Shown: positions 9,819 through 18,732 of the stretch, in pieces | How the letters are laid out: the number at the start of each line of letters is the position of its first letter | Position numbering within the stretch: position 1 is the stretch's first letter | Assembly: GCF_000282515.1 (NCBI RefSeq) | Contig: NZ_AKJD01000042.1 | Span: 1 to 64,000 of the forward strand | Reading direction: 5' to 3' | Length of the DNA stretch: 64,000 nucleotides | From: Pseudomonas sp. GM80 | GTDB lineage: Bacteria > Pseudomonadota > Gammaproteobacteria > Pseudomonadales > Pseudomonadaceae | Translations under genes and position numbers: made by a program | Notes under the pieces: generated by a model | Databases searched by the model: none | What the model was told of the DNA's origin: nothing | Seen by the model: the letters and a program-made list of their open reading frames with translations, nothing else

Positions 9819-10559
9819 ATGCGCAAAGCGCTAGCTCTCCCGCTGCTCGCCATTTTCCTCGGCGGCTGCGCCAGCAACCCTGCCGATCGTGACATCAGCG
9901 GCACCTGGATCAATCAGGTAGCGATCGATGCCGCAGCCAAGGGCGGCCCCCTGCGCGAAGCGCTTCAGGCTTACGGCCCGAACCTGGAGTGGGACGTCAA
10001 CACCAAGGCCAGTCAGGCCCGCTACACCAACGGTTTTGAGAACGTCGAAGGACGGCTGCTGGGCGAACAGTCCGGCGCCTGGAAAGTCGACTTCTATGGC
10101 AGCTCCGCCAGTGAGCTGAAACGTGATGGCAGCCAGCTGCAACAGGCGGCCAGCGACAACGAACCTGAACAGCTCTTCGACCGCGCACAGATTCCCGTAC
10201 CGGAAGGCGCGCCGATCGGCGCCAGCTTCGAACGTGCGCTGTATTCCGCCTACATGGGCGGCAGCTGGAAAATCGCCAGCGGTCAGGGCGAAGGCGAAAC
10301 CGTGCAGTTTCAGGCCGATGGCCAGGTGTCCGGTTTGCCGGGTGCCGACCGTTATGCCTTATGCCTGGCGGGCGATTGCGCGTCGATGAGCAACGGCAAC
10401 GACAGCATGTGGCTGCAGCAGAACGGTCAAGGCAATAACTGGATCTTTGTGCGCAAGGGCAAAGAGCTGGAAATCCTCCAGGCGGTTAACTCGGCGCTGG
10501 CGGATGAACAGCCGCAGTTCACCCCGGGTGATCGCAAGTGGTTGCTGGAAAAACAGTAA
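9819..10559 (+). CDS. Putative outer-membrane lipoprotein
   Basis: 246 residues with a short lipoprotein signal and lipobox LGGC (Cys17). Ser at +2 after the Cys predicts outer-membrane sorting. The mature part has a DISGTWINQ motif near the start, resembling the opening strand of lipocalin-like beta barrels, and a second GGSWKIASG strand near 150. No enzyme motif was recognised. A gene of this type follows ridA in other Pseudomonas, but its role is unknown. Confidence 0.8.
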   Translation: MRKALALPLLAIFLGGCASNPADRDISGTWINQVAIDAAAKGGPLREALQAYGPNLEWDVNTKASQARYTNGFENVEGRLLGEQSGAWKVDFYGSSASELKRDGSQLQQAASDNEPEQLFDRAQIPVPEGAPIGASFERALYSAYMGGSWKIASGQGEGETVQFQADGQVSGLPGADRYALCLAGDCASMSNGNDSMWLQQNGQGNNWIFVRKGKELEILQAVNSALADEQPQFTPGDRKWLLEKQ

Positions 10560-10588
10560 CCATCTTCTGGAATTACTGAATATCCAAG

Positions 10589-10750
10589 GTGGGAACCTCT
10601 GTGGCGAGGGGATTTATCCCCGATCGGCTGCGAAGCAGTCGCAAAACCTTTGTGCGCGGTTTATCTGATCAACCGCGATTGCAGGATTTGGGGCCGCTGC
10701 GCGCCCCATCGGGGATAAATCCCCTCGCCACAGGGGATCAATTCCCACAG
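10589..10750. repeat. Long intergenic inverted repeat (GTGGCGAGGGGATTTATCCCC type)
   Basis: The arms CTGTGGCGAGGGGATTTATC (about 10599) and its complement ending at about 10733 enclose about 80 bp that itself contains smaller palindromes (GCGGTTTATCTGATCAACCGC). A diverged copy of the same element lies at 59551-59704. It sits between two convergent genes. Confidence 0.85.
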
Positions 10751-10770
10751 TGGTTTGTGGTGTTAAGCAG

Positions 10771-11628
10771 TCAGCATTTACCCTCGAGGATAGCGGCGTA
10801 GCCTTCGCGGTAGCTTGGGTATGTTGGCGTCCAGCCCAGCGCTTTTGCCCGGGCATTGCTGCAGCGCTTGCTGCCGGTGCGCCGCACACTCGCCTCCGCC
10901 GCCCACTCGGTCACGCCCAGATACTCGCGCAACCAGTCGACCACTTCGGCCAACGGCGCCGGTGCATCGTCGACGCCGATATAGATGCTCTCCAGCGCAG
11001 TCCCCTGCCGATCCGCCTCCAGCAAAAACTTCAGCAAACCTGCTGCGTCATCGGCATGGATGCGATTGCCATACAACGGCGGCTCGACGGCCACGCGATA
11101 ACCCTCGCGAACTTGCGTCAGCAGACGCTCGCGACCCGGGCCGTAGATGCCTGTCAGGCGCAGGATGCTTGCCGGGATGCCGCTCTTGAGCGCGACTTGT
11201 TCGGCCTCAAGCATCAATTGCCCGGAGAAGCCGCTGGCAACCGTCGCTGAAGTCTCGTCTACCCATTCACCCTCCATCTGCCCATAAACACTGCTGCTCG
11301 ACACGAACAACAGTCGCTCCGGCACCTGCCCGTAGTCATCCAGCCAGCTCAGCACATTCTGCAAACCCTGCACGTAAGCCGCGCGATAGCCGGCCTCATC
11401 GTGATGGGTGGCCGCCGCGCAATACACCAGGTAATCCACTGCCCCTACCGGCCAGGTGTCCGGGCAGTCTTCGCTGAACAGGTCGCCGGCAACACCAATG
11501 ACCCCGGCGGGCAGGCGCGACACATCCCGGCGCAAGCCATGGACTTCCCAGCCAGCGGCCAGCAATTGCGTGGCCAGACGACTACCAATATCGCCACAAC
11601 CGGCAATCAGAACAGAAGGCGCAGACAT
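10771..11628 (-). CDS. NAD(P)-dependent epimerase/dehydratase (YeeZ-like)
   Basis: 285 residues of extended short-chain dehydrogenase type. The Rossmann motif VLIAGCGDIGSRLA is at the N-terminus, followed by VDYLVYCAAA and VSSSSVYGQMEGEWVDE, with sugar-epimerase-like GIYGPGRERLL and GNRIHADD further on. The catalytic YxxxK is not obvious because a Gln-Met pair follows the Tyr, as in YeeZ relatives. The ATG at 11628 (MSAPSVL) is chosen over a longer open frame. The substrate is unknown. Confidence 0.85.
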   Translation of the reverse strand: MSAPSVLIAGCGDIGSRLATQLLAAGWEVHGLRRDVSRLPAGVIGVAGDLFSEDCPDTWPVGAVDYLVYCAAATHHDEAGYRAAYVQGLQNVLSWLDDYGQVPERLLFVSSSSVYGQMEGEWVDETSATVASGFSGQLMLEAEQVALKSGIPASILRLTGIYGPGRERLLTQVREGYRVAVEPPLYGNRIHADDAAGLLKFLLEADRQGTALESIYIGVDDAPAPLAEVVDWLREYLGVTEWAAEASVRRTGSKRCSNARAKALGWTPTYPSYREGYAAILEGKC

Positions 11629-11817
11629 CGGAAAACTCCCATCGGAAAGCGACAGACTAGGCTCGACGAGTGACGAGCGGCTAGCAATCAAGGAAAAAAA
11701 GATACTCTATTACTTTTGTTAACAAGAATTACTTGCAATAATGCACGCCACTTTTGTTCTCGGCCTCACGAGGCCTGGAAGAGCATTAAACGTTTTTCTA
11801 TCTCAGGTCCGGCCAGC

Positions 11818-12777
11818 ATGACACGTAATCAAATCCCCGCTTCGCCAACCAAACGACCTCGCGCCTGGAGCGCGGTGGCGGCTCTGTTGCTCAGCCTGAT
11901 GCTGGCACCGACCGCCGCGTTCGCCGACGCTCAAGCACCCGCCGCACCGGCCGCGACCGAACAGCACGCACCGGCTGCCGACGCGCCTGCCGCTGCTCCC
12001 GCTGCAACTGATCCAGTGCAAGCGGTAGACGCTGCCGACGTTCCTGAAGTTCTGGAAGCCGACAACTCCTTGGGCATGGCCCACGACTTGTCGCCTTGGG
12101 GCATGTACCAGAACGCCGACATTATCGTGAAAATCGTGATGATCGGCCTGGCCATCGCTTCCATCATCACCTGGACCATCTGGATCGCCAAAGGCTTCGA
12201 GCTGATGGGCGCCAAGCGTCGTCTGCGGGGCGAAATCGCTGCCCTGAAAAAAGCCACCACCCTTAAAGAAGCCAGCGCCACCGCCGGCAAGGAAGGCACC
12301 CTCGCCAACCTGCTGGTACACGACGCGCTCGAAGAGATGCGCTTGTCGGTCAACAGCCGCGAAAAAGAAGGCATCAAGGAACGCGTCAGCTTCCGCCTTG
12401 AGCGTCTGGTTGCCGCCTGCGGTCGCAACATGAGCAGCGGCACCGGCGTGCTCGCCACCATCGGTTCCACCGCGCCGTTTGTCGGCCTGTTCGGTACCGT
12501 GTGGGGCATCATGAACTCCTTCATCGGCATCGCCAAAACCCAGACCACCAACCTTGCCGTTGTGGCGCCGGGTATTGCTGAAGCACTGCTGGCCACTGCA
12601 CTGGGTCTGGTTGCTGCGATCCCGGCCGTTGTGATCTACAACGTGTTCGCCCGCTCCATCGCCGGTTACAAGGCGCAGGTTTCCGACGCCTCGGCAGAAG
12701 TGTTGTTGCTGGTCAGCCGCGACCTCGACCACCAGCCTGAGCGCAGCTCGCAGCCGCACATGGTCAAAGTGGGGTAA
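11818..12777 (+). CDS. exbB: TonB-system proton channel subunit ExbB
   Basis: 319 residues: an N-terminal export signal (about 17-37), an Ala/Pro-rich periplasmic stretch (about 38-80), then the MotA/TolQ/ExbB core with transmembrane helices near 97-122, 225-250 and 260-285 (GTGVLATIGSTAPFVGLFGT). The Pro/Ala-rich extension is common in Pseudomonas ExbB. With ExbD it converts proton motive force into TonB movement for siderophore and vitamin B12 uptake. First gene of exbB-exbD-tonB; the 189-bp AT-rich upstream region is the presumed promoter. Confidence 0.96.
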   Translation: MTRNQIPASPTKRPRAWSAVAALLLSLMLAPTAAFADAQAPAAPAATEQHAPAADAPAAAPAATDPVQAVDAADVPEVLEADNSLGMAHDLSPWGMYQNADIIVKIVMIGLAIASIITWTIWIAKGFELMGAKRRLRGEIAALKKATTLKEASATAGKEGTLANLLVHDALEEMRLSVNSREKEGIKERVSFRLERLVAACGRNMSSGTGVLATIGSTAPFVGLFGTVWGIMNSFIGIAKTQTTNLAVVAPGIAEALLATALGLVAAIPAVVIYNVFARSIAGYKAQVSDASAEVLLLVSRDLDHQPERSSQPHMVKVG

Positions 12778-12783
12778 TCGGCC

Positions 12784-13212
12784 ATGGGCCTGCATTTGAA
12801 AGAAGGCGCAGACGACGATCTGGCCGAGAACCACGAAATCAACGTCACGCCGTTCATCGACGTGATGCTGGTACTGTTGATCATCTTCATGGTGGCCGCT
12901 CCGTTGGCCACCGTGGACATCAAAGTCGACCTGCCTGCCTCGACCGCCAAACCGGCACCGCGGCCAGAGAAACCGGTGTTCCTCAGCGTCAAGGCTGATC
13001 AACGCCTGTACATCGGCGAAGACGAAGTGTCGCCGGAAACCCTCGGTGCCTTCCTCGACGCCAAGACTCACGGCAAAAAAGACACCACCATCTTCTTCCA
13101 GGCCGATAAAGGCGTGGATTACGGCGACCTGATGAGCGTGATGGACAAGCTGCGCGGCGCCGGTTACCTGAAGGTCGGCCTGGTCGGACTTGAGACGGCA
13201 GCCAAAAAATGA
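12784..13212 (+). CDS. exbD: TonB-system proton channel subunit ExbD
   Basis: 142 residues with one N-terminal transmembrane helix carrying the essential Asp26 (NVTPFIDVMLVLLIIFMV) and a periplasmic domain of the ExbD/TolR type. Starts 6 bp after exbB and overlaps the tonB start by ATGA, showing translational coupling. Confidence 0.97.
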   Translation: MGLHLKEGADDDLAENHEINVTPFIDVMLVLLIIFMVAAPLATVDIKVDLPASTAKPAPRPEKPVFLSVKADQRLYIGEDEVSPETLGAFLDAKTHGKKDTTIFFQADKGVDYGDLMSVMDKLRGAGYLKVGLVGLETAAKK

Positions 13213-13955
13213 TCACGACGCGCCATAAGCTGACGCGTTACAGCGGTAGCCTGGCCGTGGTGCTGGGCGTTCATGCGCTGGCCATCGCGCTGGCGCTGAA
13301 CTGGACCGCCCGCCCGCCCATCGAATTGCCGCCGCAGGCAATGATGGTCGAGCTGGCCCCGGTTCCAGCCCCGCCACCGCCTGCTCCGCCGAAAGTCGTC
13401 ACACCGCCGCAGCCACCGGCTCCGGTCGAAGAGTTGCCGATCCCGAAACTGGCCGAAGCACCGAAAGCTGAAATCGCGGTGCCCAAACCTAAACCGAAGC
13501 CCAAGCCTAAACCGCCGAAGCCAGTCGAGAAGAAGCTGCCCGATCCGCCGAAGGAAAAACCTTCCGAGGAGAAACCGGCCGACACCCAACCGACTCAGGC
13601 ACCGACGGAGAAATCCGCCCAGCCTGCACCAGGTCCGTCGCCGGCCCAGATGGCGGCCAAAGCCAGCTGGCAAGGCACGCTGCTCGCGCATTTGGCCAAG
13701 TACAAAAAGTACCCGGCCAGTGCTCAGGCACGCGGTAAGGAAGGCTTGAACCGTCTGCGCTTCGTGGTGGATGCCGAAGGTAACGTGCTGTCGTTCGAAC
13801 TGGTGGGCCGCTCCGGCAACGCCGATCTGGACCGGGCTACCCTGGAAATGATCCGCCGCGCACAACCGCTGCCCAAGCCACCGGCTGACATGCTCAACAA
13901 CGGCTCGATCGAAATTGTTGCGCCGTTTGTTTATTCCCTCGAACGCCGCCGTTAA
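13209..13955 (+). CDS. tonB: TonB energy-transducing protein
   Basis: 248 residues: an N-terminal transmembrane anchor (about 13-30), a long Pro-rich spacer with Lys-Pro repeats (about 38-140) able to span the periplasm, and a C-terminal TonB domain (YPASAQARGKEG, VVDAEGNVLSFELVGRSG, LPKPPADM) that contacts TonB boxes of outer-membrane receptors. The start codon overlaps the exbD stop. A palindromic repeat follows the stop. Confidence 0.97.
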   Translation: MITTRHKLTRYSGSLAVVLGVHALAIALALNWTARPPIELPPQAMMVELAPVPAPPPPAPPKVVTPPQPPAPVEELPIPKLAEAPKAEIAVPKPKPKPKPKPPKPVEKKLPDPPKEKPSEEKPADTQPTQAPTEKSAQPAPGPSPAQMAAKASWQGTLLAHLAKYKKYPASAQARGKEGLNRLRFVVDAEGNVLSFELVGRSGNADLDRATLEMIRRAQPLPKPPADMLNNGSIEIVAPFVYSLERRR

Positions 13956-13960
13956 GTAGC

Positions 13961-14048
13961 AAGATCAAAAGATCGCAGCCTTCGGCAGCTCCTACATTGG
14001 AATGCATTTCCCTGTAGGAGCTGCCGAAGGCTGCGATCTTTTGCTTTT
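13961..14048. repeat. REP-like inverted repeat after tonB
   Basis: AAGATCAAAAGATCGCAGCC...CTCCTACA and its reverse complement flank a 16-nt centre. Same family as 1-79. It begins 6 bp after the tonB stop and probably stabilises the transcript end or ends it. Confidence 0.85.
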
Positions 14049-14138
14049 TGCAGTAGTCGCATGCCGCCCTCAGTCTGATAACGTGCGTCTATCGATTGCA
14101 GCCGGTATGCTTGGCCCGCATCTTCATGGACGCTTGCT

Positions 14139-15068
14139 ATGACCCTCACAGAATTACGCTACATCGTAACCCTCGCCCAAGAGCAGCATTTCGGCCACGC
14201 TGCCGAACGTTGCCACGTCAGCCAGCCGACCCTGTCGGTGGGCGTGAAAAAGCTTGAAGACGAACTCGGTGTGCTGATTTTCGAGCGCAGCAAAAGCGCC
14301 GTGCGCCTGACCCCGGTCGGCGAAGGCATCGTCGCCCAGGCGCAAAAAGTCCTTGAGCAAGCCCAAGGCATCCGCGAACTGGCCCAGGCCGGCAAAAACC
14401 AGCTGACCGCGCCACTGAAAGTCGGCGCGATCTACACCGTCGGCCCGTACCTGTTCCCGCACCTGATTCCGCAACTGCACCGGGTCGCCCCGCAGATGCC
14501 GTTGTACATCGAAGAAAACTTCACCCACGTGCTGCGCGACAAACTGCGCAATGGCGAGCTCGACGCGATCATCATCGCCCTGCCGTTCAACGAAGCCGAC
14601 GTGCTGACCCTGCCGCTGTACGACGAGCCGTTCTACGTGCTCATGCCGGCCCAGCACCCGTGGACGCAAAAAGAAACCATCGACGCCGGCCTGCTCAACG
14701 ACAAGAGCCTGCTGCTGCTCGGCGAAGGTCACTGCTTCCGCGATCAGGTTCTTGAAGCCTGCCCGACCCTGACCAAGGGCAACGACGGCGCCAAGCACAC
14801 CACGGTCGAATCCAGCTCGCTGGAAACCATCCGGCACATGGTTGCGTCCGGTCTGGGCATTTCGATCCTGCCGTTGTCGGCGGTCGACAGTCACCACTAC
14901 GCCCCCGGCGTGATCGAAGTGCGTCCGCTGTCGCCACCAGTGCCGTTCCGCACCGTGGCCATCGCCTGGCGCGCGAGCTTCCCACGGCCGAAAGCCATCG
15001 AGATCCTCGCCGACTCCATTCGCCTGTGCTCGGTGGCCAAGCCAGCGGCACCGGTTACGGCCGGTTAA
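14139..15068 (+). CDS. oxyR: Hydrogen peroxide sensor and LysR-type regulator OxyR
   Basis: 309 residues: an N-terminal winged helix (AAERCHVSQPTLSVGVKKLE) and a C-terminal sensing domain with the redox pair Cys199 (GEGHCF) and Cys208 (EACPTL) at the canonical positions. Peroxide forms a disulfide between them and switches on katB, ahp and related genes. recG starts 9 bp downstream, the oxyR-recG operon known in Pseudomonas. Confidence 0.97.
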   Translation: MTLTELRYIVTLAQEQHFGHAAERCHVSQPTLSVGVKKLEDELGVLIFERSKSAVRLTPVGEGIVAQAQKVLEQAQGIRELAQAGKNQLTAPLKVGAIYTVGPYLFPHLIPQLHRVAPQMPLYIEENFTHVLRDKLRNGELDAIIIALPFNEADVLTLPLYDEPFYVLMPAQHPWTQKETIDAGLLNDKSLLLLGEGHCFRDQVLEACPTLTKGNDGAKHTTVESSSLETIRHMVASGLGISILPLSAVDSHHYAPGVIEVRPLSPPVPFRTVAIAWRASFPRPKAIEILADSIRLCSVAKPAAPVTAG

Positions 15069-15077
15069 GCGAGCGTC

Positions 15078-17153
15078 ATGACTGAGCTGTCGCAAGTGTC
15101 GGTGACGGCACTCAAGGGTGTCGGTGAAGCCATGGCCGAGAAATTGGCCAAGGTCGGTCTGGAGAATCTCCAGGACGTGTTGTTTCACCTGCCGCTGCGT
15201 TATCAGGATCGCACCCGCGTGGTGCCGATCGGCCATTTGCGACCGGGTCAGGACGCCGTGGTCGAAGGCACCGTCAGCGGCGCCGACGTGGTCATGGGCC
15301 GCCGTCGCAGCCTCGTCGTGCGTTTGCAGGACGGCACCGGCGGGCTAAGTCTGCGCTTCTACCATTTCAGCAACGCGCAGAAAGAAGGCCTCAAGCGCGG
15401 CACGCGGATTCGCTGCTACGGCGAAGCCCGGCCCGGCGCCTCAGGGCTGGAAATCTACCACCCGGAATACCGCGCCATCACCGGCGACGAACCACCGCCA
15501 GTGGATGAAACACTGACCCCGGTTTACCCGCTCACCGAAGGTCTGACCCAGGCGCGTCTGCGTCAGTTGTGCATGCAGACGCTGACCATGCTCAAGCCAG
15601 ACACCCTGCCCGACTGGCTGCCGACCGAGCTGGCGCGCGACTATCAACTGGCGCCACTGGCCGACGCGATCCGCTATCTGCACAACCCGCCCGCCGATGC
15701 CGACGTCGACGAACTCGCCCTCGGTCATCACTGGGCCCAGCATCGCCTCGCCTTTGAAGAACTGCTAACGCATCAACTGTCGCAACAACGTCTGCGCGAA
15801 AGCATGCGTTCTTTGCGCGCGCCGGCGATGCCGAAAGCGAAAAAGCTGCCGCCGAAGTACCTGGCCAACCTCGGCTTCAACCCGACTGGCGCCCAGCAGC
15901 GCGTTGGCAACGAAATCGCCTACGACCTCAGCCAGCACGAACCGATGCTGCGGCTGATTCAGGGTGACGTCGGCGCGGGCAAAACCGTGGTCGCCGCCCT
16001 CGCCGCCCTGCAAGCGCTGGAGGCTGGCTATCAGGTCGCGCTGATGGCGCCAACCGAGATCCTCGCCGAACAACACTTCATCACCTTCAAGCGCTGGCTC
16101 GAACCGCTGGGCATCGAAGTGGCGTGGCTGGCCGGCAAGCTCAAGGGCAAGAACCGCGTCGCCGCGCTGGAACAGATCGCCAGTGGTACGCCGATGGTGG
16201 TCGGCACCCACGCGCTGTTCCAGGACGAAGTGCAGTTCAAGAATCTGGCGCTGGTGATCATCGACGAACAGCATCGTTTCGGCGTGCAGCAACGTCTGGC
16301 GCTGCGGCAGAAAGGCGTCGGCGGGCGCATGTGCCCGCATCAACTGATCATGACCGCCACGCCGATTCCGCGCACCCTGGCGATGAGCGCCTACGCCGAC
16401 CTCGACACCTCGATCCTCGACGAGCTGCCGCCCGGCCGAACCCCGGTCAATACCGTGCTGGTCACCGACACCCGCCGCGTCGAAGTCATCGAACGCGTGC
16501 GCGGTGCCTGCGCCGAGGGCCGTCAGGCCTATTGGGTGTGCACGCTGATTGAAGAGTCGGAAGAGCTGACCTGTCAGGCCGCCGAAACCACGTTCGAAGA
16601 CCTCACCCTCGCCCTCGGCGAACTGAAAGTCGGGCTGATTCACGGGCGCATGAAGCCTGTCGAGAAGGCCGCCGTGATGGCCGAATTCAAGGCCGGCAAT
16701 TTGCAATTGCTGGTGGCGACCACGGTGATCGAAGTCGGCGTCGACGTGCCCAACGCCAGCCTGATGATCATCGAAAACCCCGAGCGCCTTGGCCTCGCGC
16801 AACTGCACCAATTGCGTGGCCGTGTCGGTCGGGGCAGCGCCGCCAGCCATTGCGTGCTGCTCTACCATCCGCCGCTGTCGCAGATCGGTCGTCAGCGCCT
16901 GGGCATCATGCGCGAGACCAACGACGGTTTCGTCATCGCCGAAAAAGACCTCGAACTGCGCGGCCCCGGCGAAATGCTCGGCACCCGCCAGACGGGTCTG
17001 CTGCAATTCAAGGTCGCCGACCTGATGCGCGATGCCGACTTGTTGCCCGCCGTGCGCGATGCCGCGCAAGCACTGCTGGAACGCTGGCCGACCCACGTCA
17101 GCCCGTTGCTCGACCGCTGGCTGCGTCACGGGCAGCAATACGGCCAAGTGTGA
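15078..17153 (+). CDS. recG: ATP-dependent DNA helicase RecG
   Basis: 691 residues: an N-terminal OB wedge domain (about 60-150), helicase motif I GDVGAGKTVVAAL (about 296-308), motif II DEQH, and the C-terminal TRG region with QLRGRVGRG. It remodels stalled replication forks and Holliday junctions. Co-directional with oxyR and probably co-transcribed. Confidence 0.97.
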   Translation: MTELSQVSVTALKGVGEAMAEKLAKVGLENLQDVLFHLPLRYQDRTRVVPIGHLRPGQDAVVEGTVSGADVVMGRRRSLVVRLQDGTGGLSLRFYHFSNAQKEGLKRGTRIRCYGEARPGASGLEIYHPEYRAITGDEPPPVDETLTPVYPLTEGLTQARLRQLCMQTLTMLKPDTLPDWLPTELARDYQLAPLADAIRYLHNPPADADVDELALGHHWAQHRLAFEELLTHQLSQQRLRESMRSLRAPAMPKAKKLPPKYLANLGFNPTGAQQRVGNEIAYDLSQHEPMLRLIQGDVGAGKTVVAALAALQALEAGYQVALMAPTEILAEQHFITFKRWLEPLGIEVAWLAGKLKGKNRVAALEQIASGTPMVVGTHALFQDEVQFKNLALVIIDEQHRFGVQQRLALRQKGVGGRMCPHQLIMTATPIPRTLAMSAYADLDTSILDELPPGRTPVNTVLVTDTRRVEVIERVRGACAEGRQAYWVCTLIEESEELTCQAAETTFEDLTLALGELKVGLIHGRMKPVEKAAVMAEFKAGNLQLLVATTVIEVGVDVPNASLMIIENPERLGLAQLHQLRGRVGRGSAASHCVLLYHPPLSQIGRQRLGIMRETNDGFVIAEKDLELRGPGEMLGTRQTGLLQFKVADLMRDADLLPAVRDAAQALLERWPTHVSPLLDRWLRHGQQYGQV

Positions 17154-17232
17154 GCACGGTCGCAGTTTCTGCCAGCTCGCTGCGACCAAGCTGGTTATAC
17201 TCCTGCCATTGTTTCAAAAACGGATACACACC

Positions 17233-18633
17233 ATGACTGACGCAGCTCTCGCCCCCGAACCTCCGCACGCACCGTCTGTGATTCGGCTGCTGCTCGGCAA
17301 GCTGGGGATCGCTTACGAAGAAGTGCTCGACCACCACGGCCTCAATGCCTCGCGCAAAGTCCAAGCCGTGCTGCTCGACGACGCCGTGGGCGCGCTGATG
17401 GTGCTGTTTCCGCAGAGCCAATTGCTTGACCTCAATCGCCTCGCCGAATTAACGGGCCGGCGCCTCACCGCCGTGTCCACCGAGCGCCTGGAAAAGATGC
17501 TCGGCAAACACAGCCTGAGCCTGCTGCCGGGCCTGCCGGCGCTGACCAGTTCGCCGTGCCTCTACGAAGAAAGTCTGCTGCGCGAACCGAAGCTGCTGAT
17601 CAACTCCGGTGAGCCGGGCCTGCTGCTGGAAATCGCCAGCGAAGACTTCAAGACCATGCTGACCAAGGCCAGCGCCGCCAACTTCGGCGAAGCCCTGAGC
17701 AGCATCCGCCCGAACCTCGACCGCCCGGACGATGACCGCGAGGAAATCACCCAGGCCGTGCAAGCGTTCACCGCGCGGCGTATCCAGCAACGTCTGGAAG
17801 CGACCATCGAGATTCCGCCGCTGGCCGAAACCGCACAAAAAATCATCAAGCTGCGCGTCGACCCCAATGCCACCATCGACGACATCACCGGCGTCGTTGA
17901 AACCGACCCGGCGCTGGCCGCGCAGGTAGTGAGCTGGGCGGCATCGCCGTATTACGCCTCGCCGGGCAAGATTCGTTCGGTAGAGGACGCGATCGTTCGC
18001 GTGCTCGGTTTCGATCTGGTGATCAACCTCGCGCTGGGCCTGGCCCTCGGCAAGACCCTGAGCCTGCCCAAGGATCACCCGCAACACACCACGCCGTACT
18101 GGCAGCAGTCGATCTACACCGCCGCCGTCATCGAAGGCCTGACCCGCGCCATGCCGCGCGCCCAGCGCCCGGAAGCCGGCCTGACGTATCTGGCCGGTCT
18201 CCTGCACAACTTCGGTTATCTGCTGCTGGCCCATGTGTTCCCGCCGCACTTCTCGCTGATCTGCCGCCATCTGGAGGTCAACCCGCACCTGTGCCACAGC
18301 TACATCGAGCAACACCTGCTGGGTATCAGCCGCGAACAGATCGGCTCGTGGCTGATGCGCTACTGGGACATGCCGGACGAACTGGCCACCGCACTGCGCT
18401 TCCAGCACGACCCAAGCTACGACGGCGCCTACGCCGAATACCCGAACCTCGTCTGCCTGGCCGTGCGCCTGCTGCGCGGTCGCGGCATCGGTTCCGGCCC
18501 GGATGAAGACATCCCCGACGCCCTTCTCGAACGCGTCGGCCTGACCCGCGAAAAAGCCAACGACGTCGTCAGCAAAGTCCTCGAAGCCGAAGTCCTGCTG
18601 CGCGAACTGGCTTCGCAGTTCAGCCAGGCCTAA
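17233..18633 (+). CDS. YbaK-like domain fused to HDOD signalling domain
   Basis: 466 residues. The N-terminal about 150 residues (SVIRLLLGKLGIAYEEV, ASRKVQAVLLDD, LLPGLPALTSSPCLYE) resemble the YbaK/ProX aminoacyl-tRNA deacylase fold. The C-terminal part (about 195-400) is an HDOD domain (IPPLAETAQKIIKL, YLAGLLHNFGYLLLAHVFP), a catalytically inactive HD relative found in signalling proteins. The ATG at 17233 avoids reading into recG. The combination occurs in other pseudomonads; the role is unknown. Confidence 0.85.
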   Translation: MTDAALAPEPPHAPSVIRLLLGKLGIAYEEVLDHHGLNASRKVQAVLLDDAVGALMVLFPQSQLLDLNRLAELTGRRLTAVSTERLEKMLGKHSLSLLPGLPALTSSPCLYEESLLREPKLLINSGEPGLLLEIASEDFKTMLTKASAANFGEALSSIRPNLDRPDDDREEITQAVQAFTARRIQQRLEATIEIPPLAETAQKIIKLRVDPNATIDDITGVVETDPALAAQVVSWAASPYYASPGKIRSVEDAIVRVLGFDLVINLALGLALGKTLSLPKDHPQHTTPYWQQSIYTAAVIEGLTRAMPRAQRPEAGLTYLAGLLHNFGYLLLAHVFPPHFSLICRHLEVNPHLCHSYIEQHLLGISREQIGSWLMRYWDMPDELATALRFQHDPSYDGAYAEYPNLVCLAVRLLRGRGIGSGPDEDIPDALLERVGLTREKANDVVSKVLEAEVLLRELASQFSQA

Positions 18634-18638
18634 ACGCA

Positions 18639-18701
18639 TCGCGGGCAAGCCTTGCGCCTACGGGATCATTTCAATCCTGTAGGAGCAAGGCTTGCCCGCG
18701 A
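18639..18701. repeat. Short REP-type palindrome
   Basis: TCGCGGGCAAGCCTTGCGCC pairs with GGAGCAAGGCTTGCCCGCGA around an 18-nt centre. This is the second palindromic repeat type of fluorescent pseudomonads. It sits between convergent genes. Confidence 0.85.
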
Positions 18702-18732
18702 AGCCGTCAACGCGATCTGTGAAGTACTCGCC

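Noticed and set aside
11690-11750. Possible Fur box upstream of exbB
   Set aside because: The region is AT-rich but no 19-bp match to the GATAATGATAATCATTATC pattern could be aligned; iron control is likely from biology, not shown by sequence.
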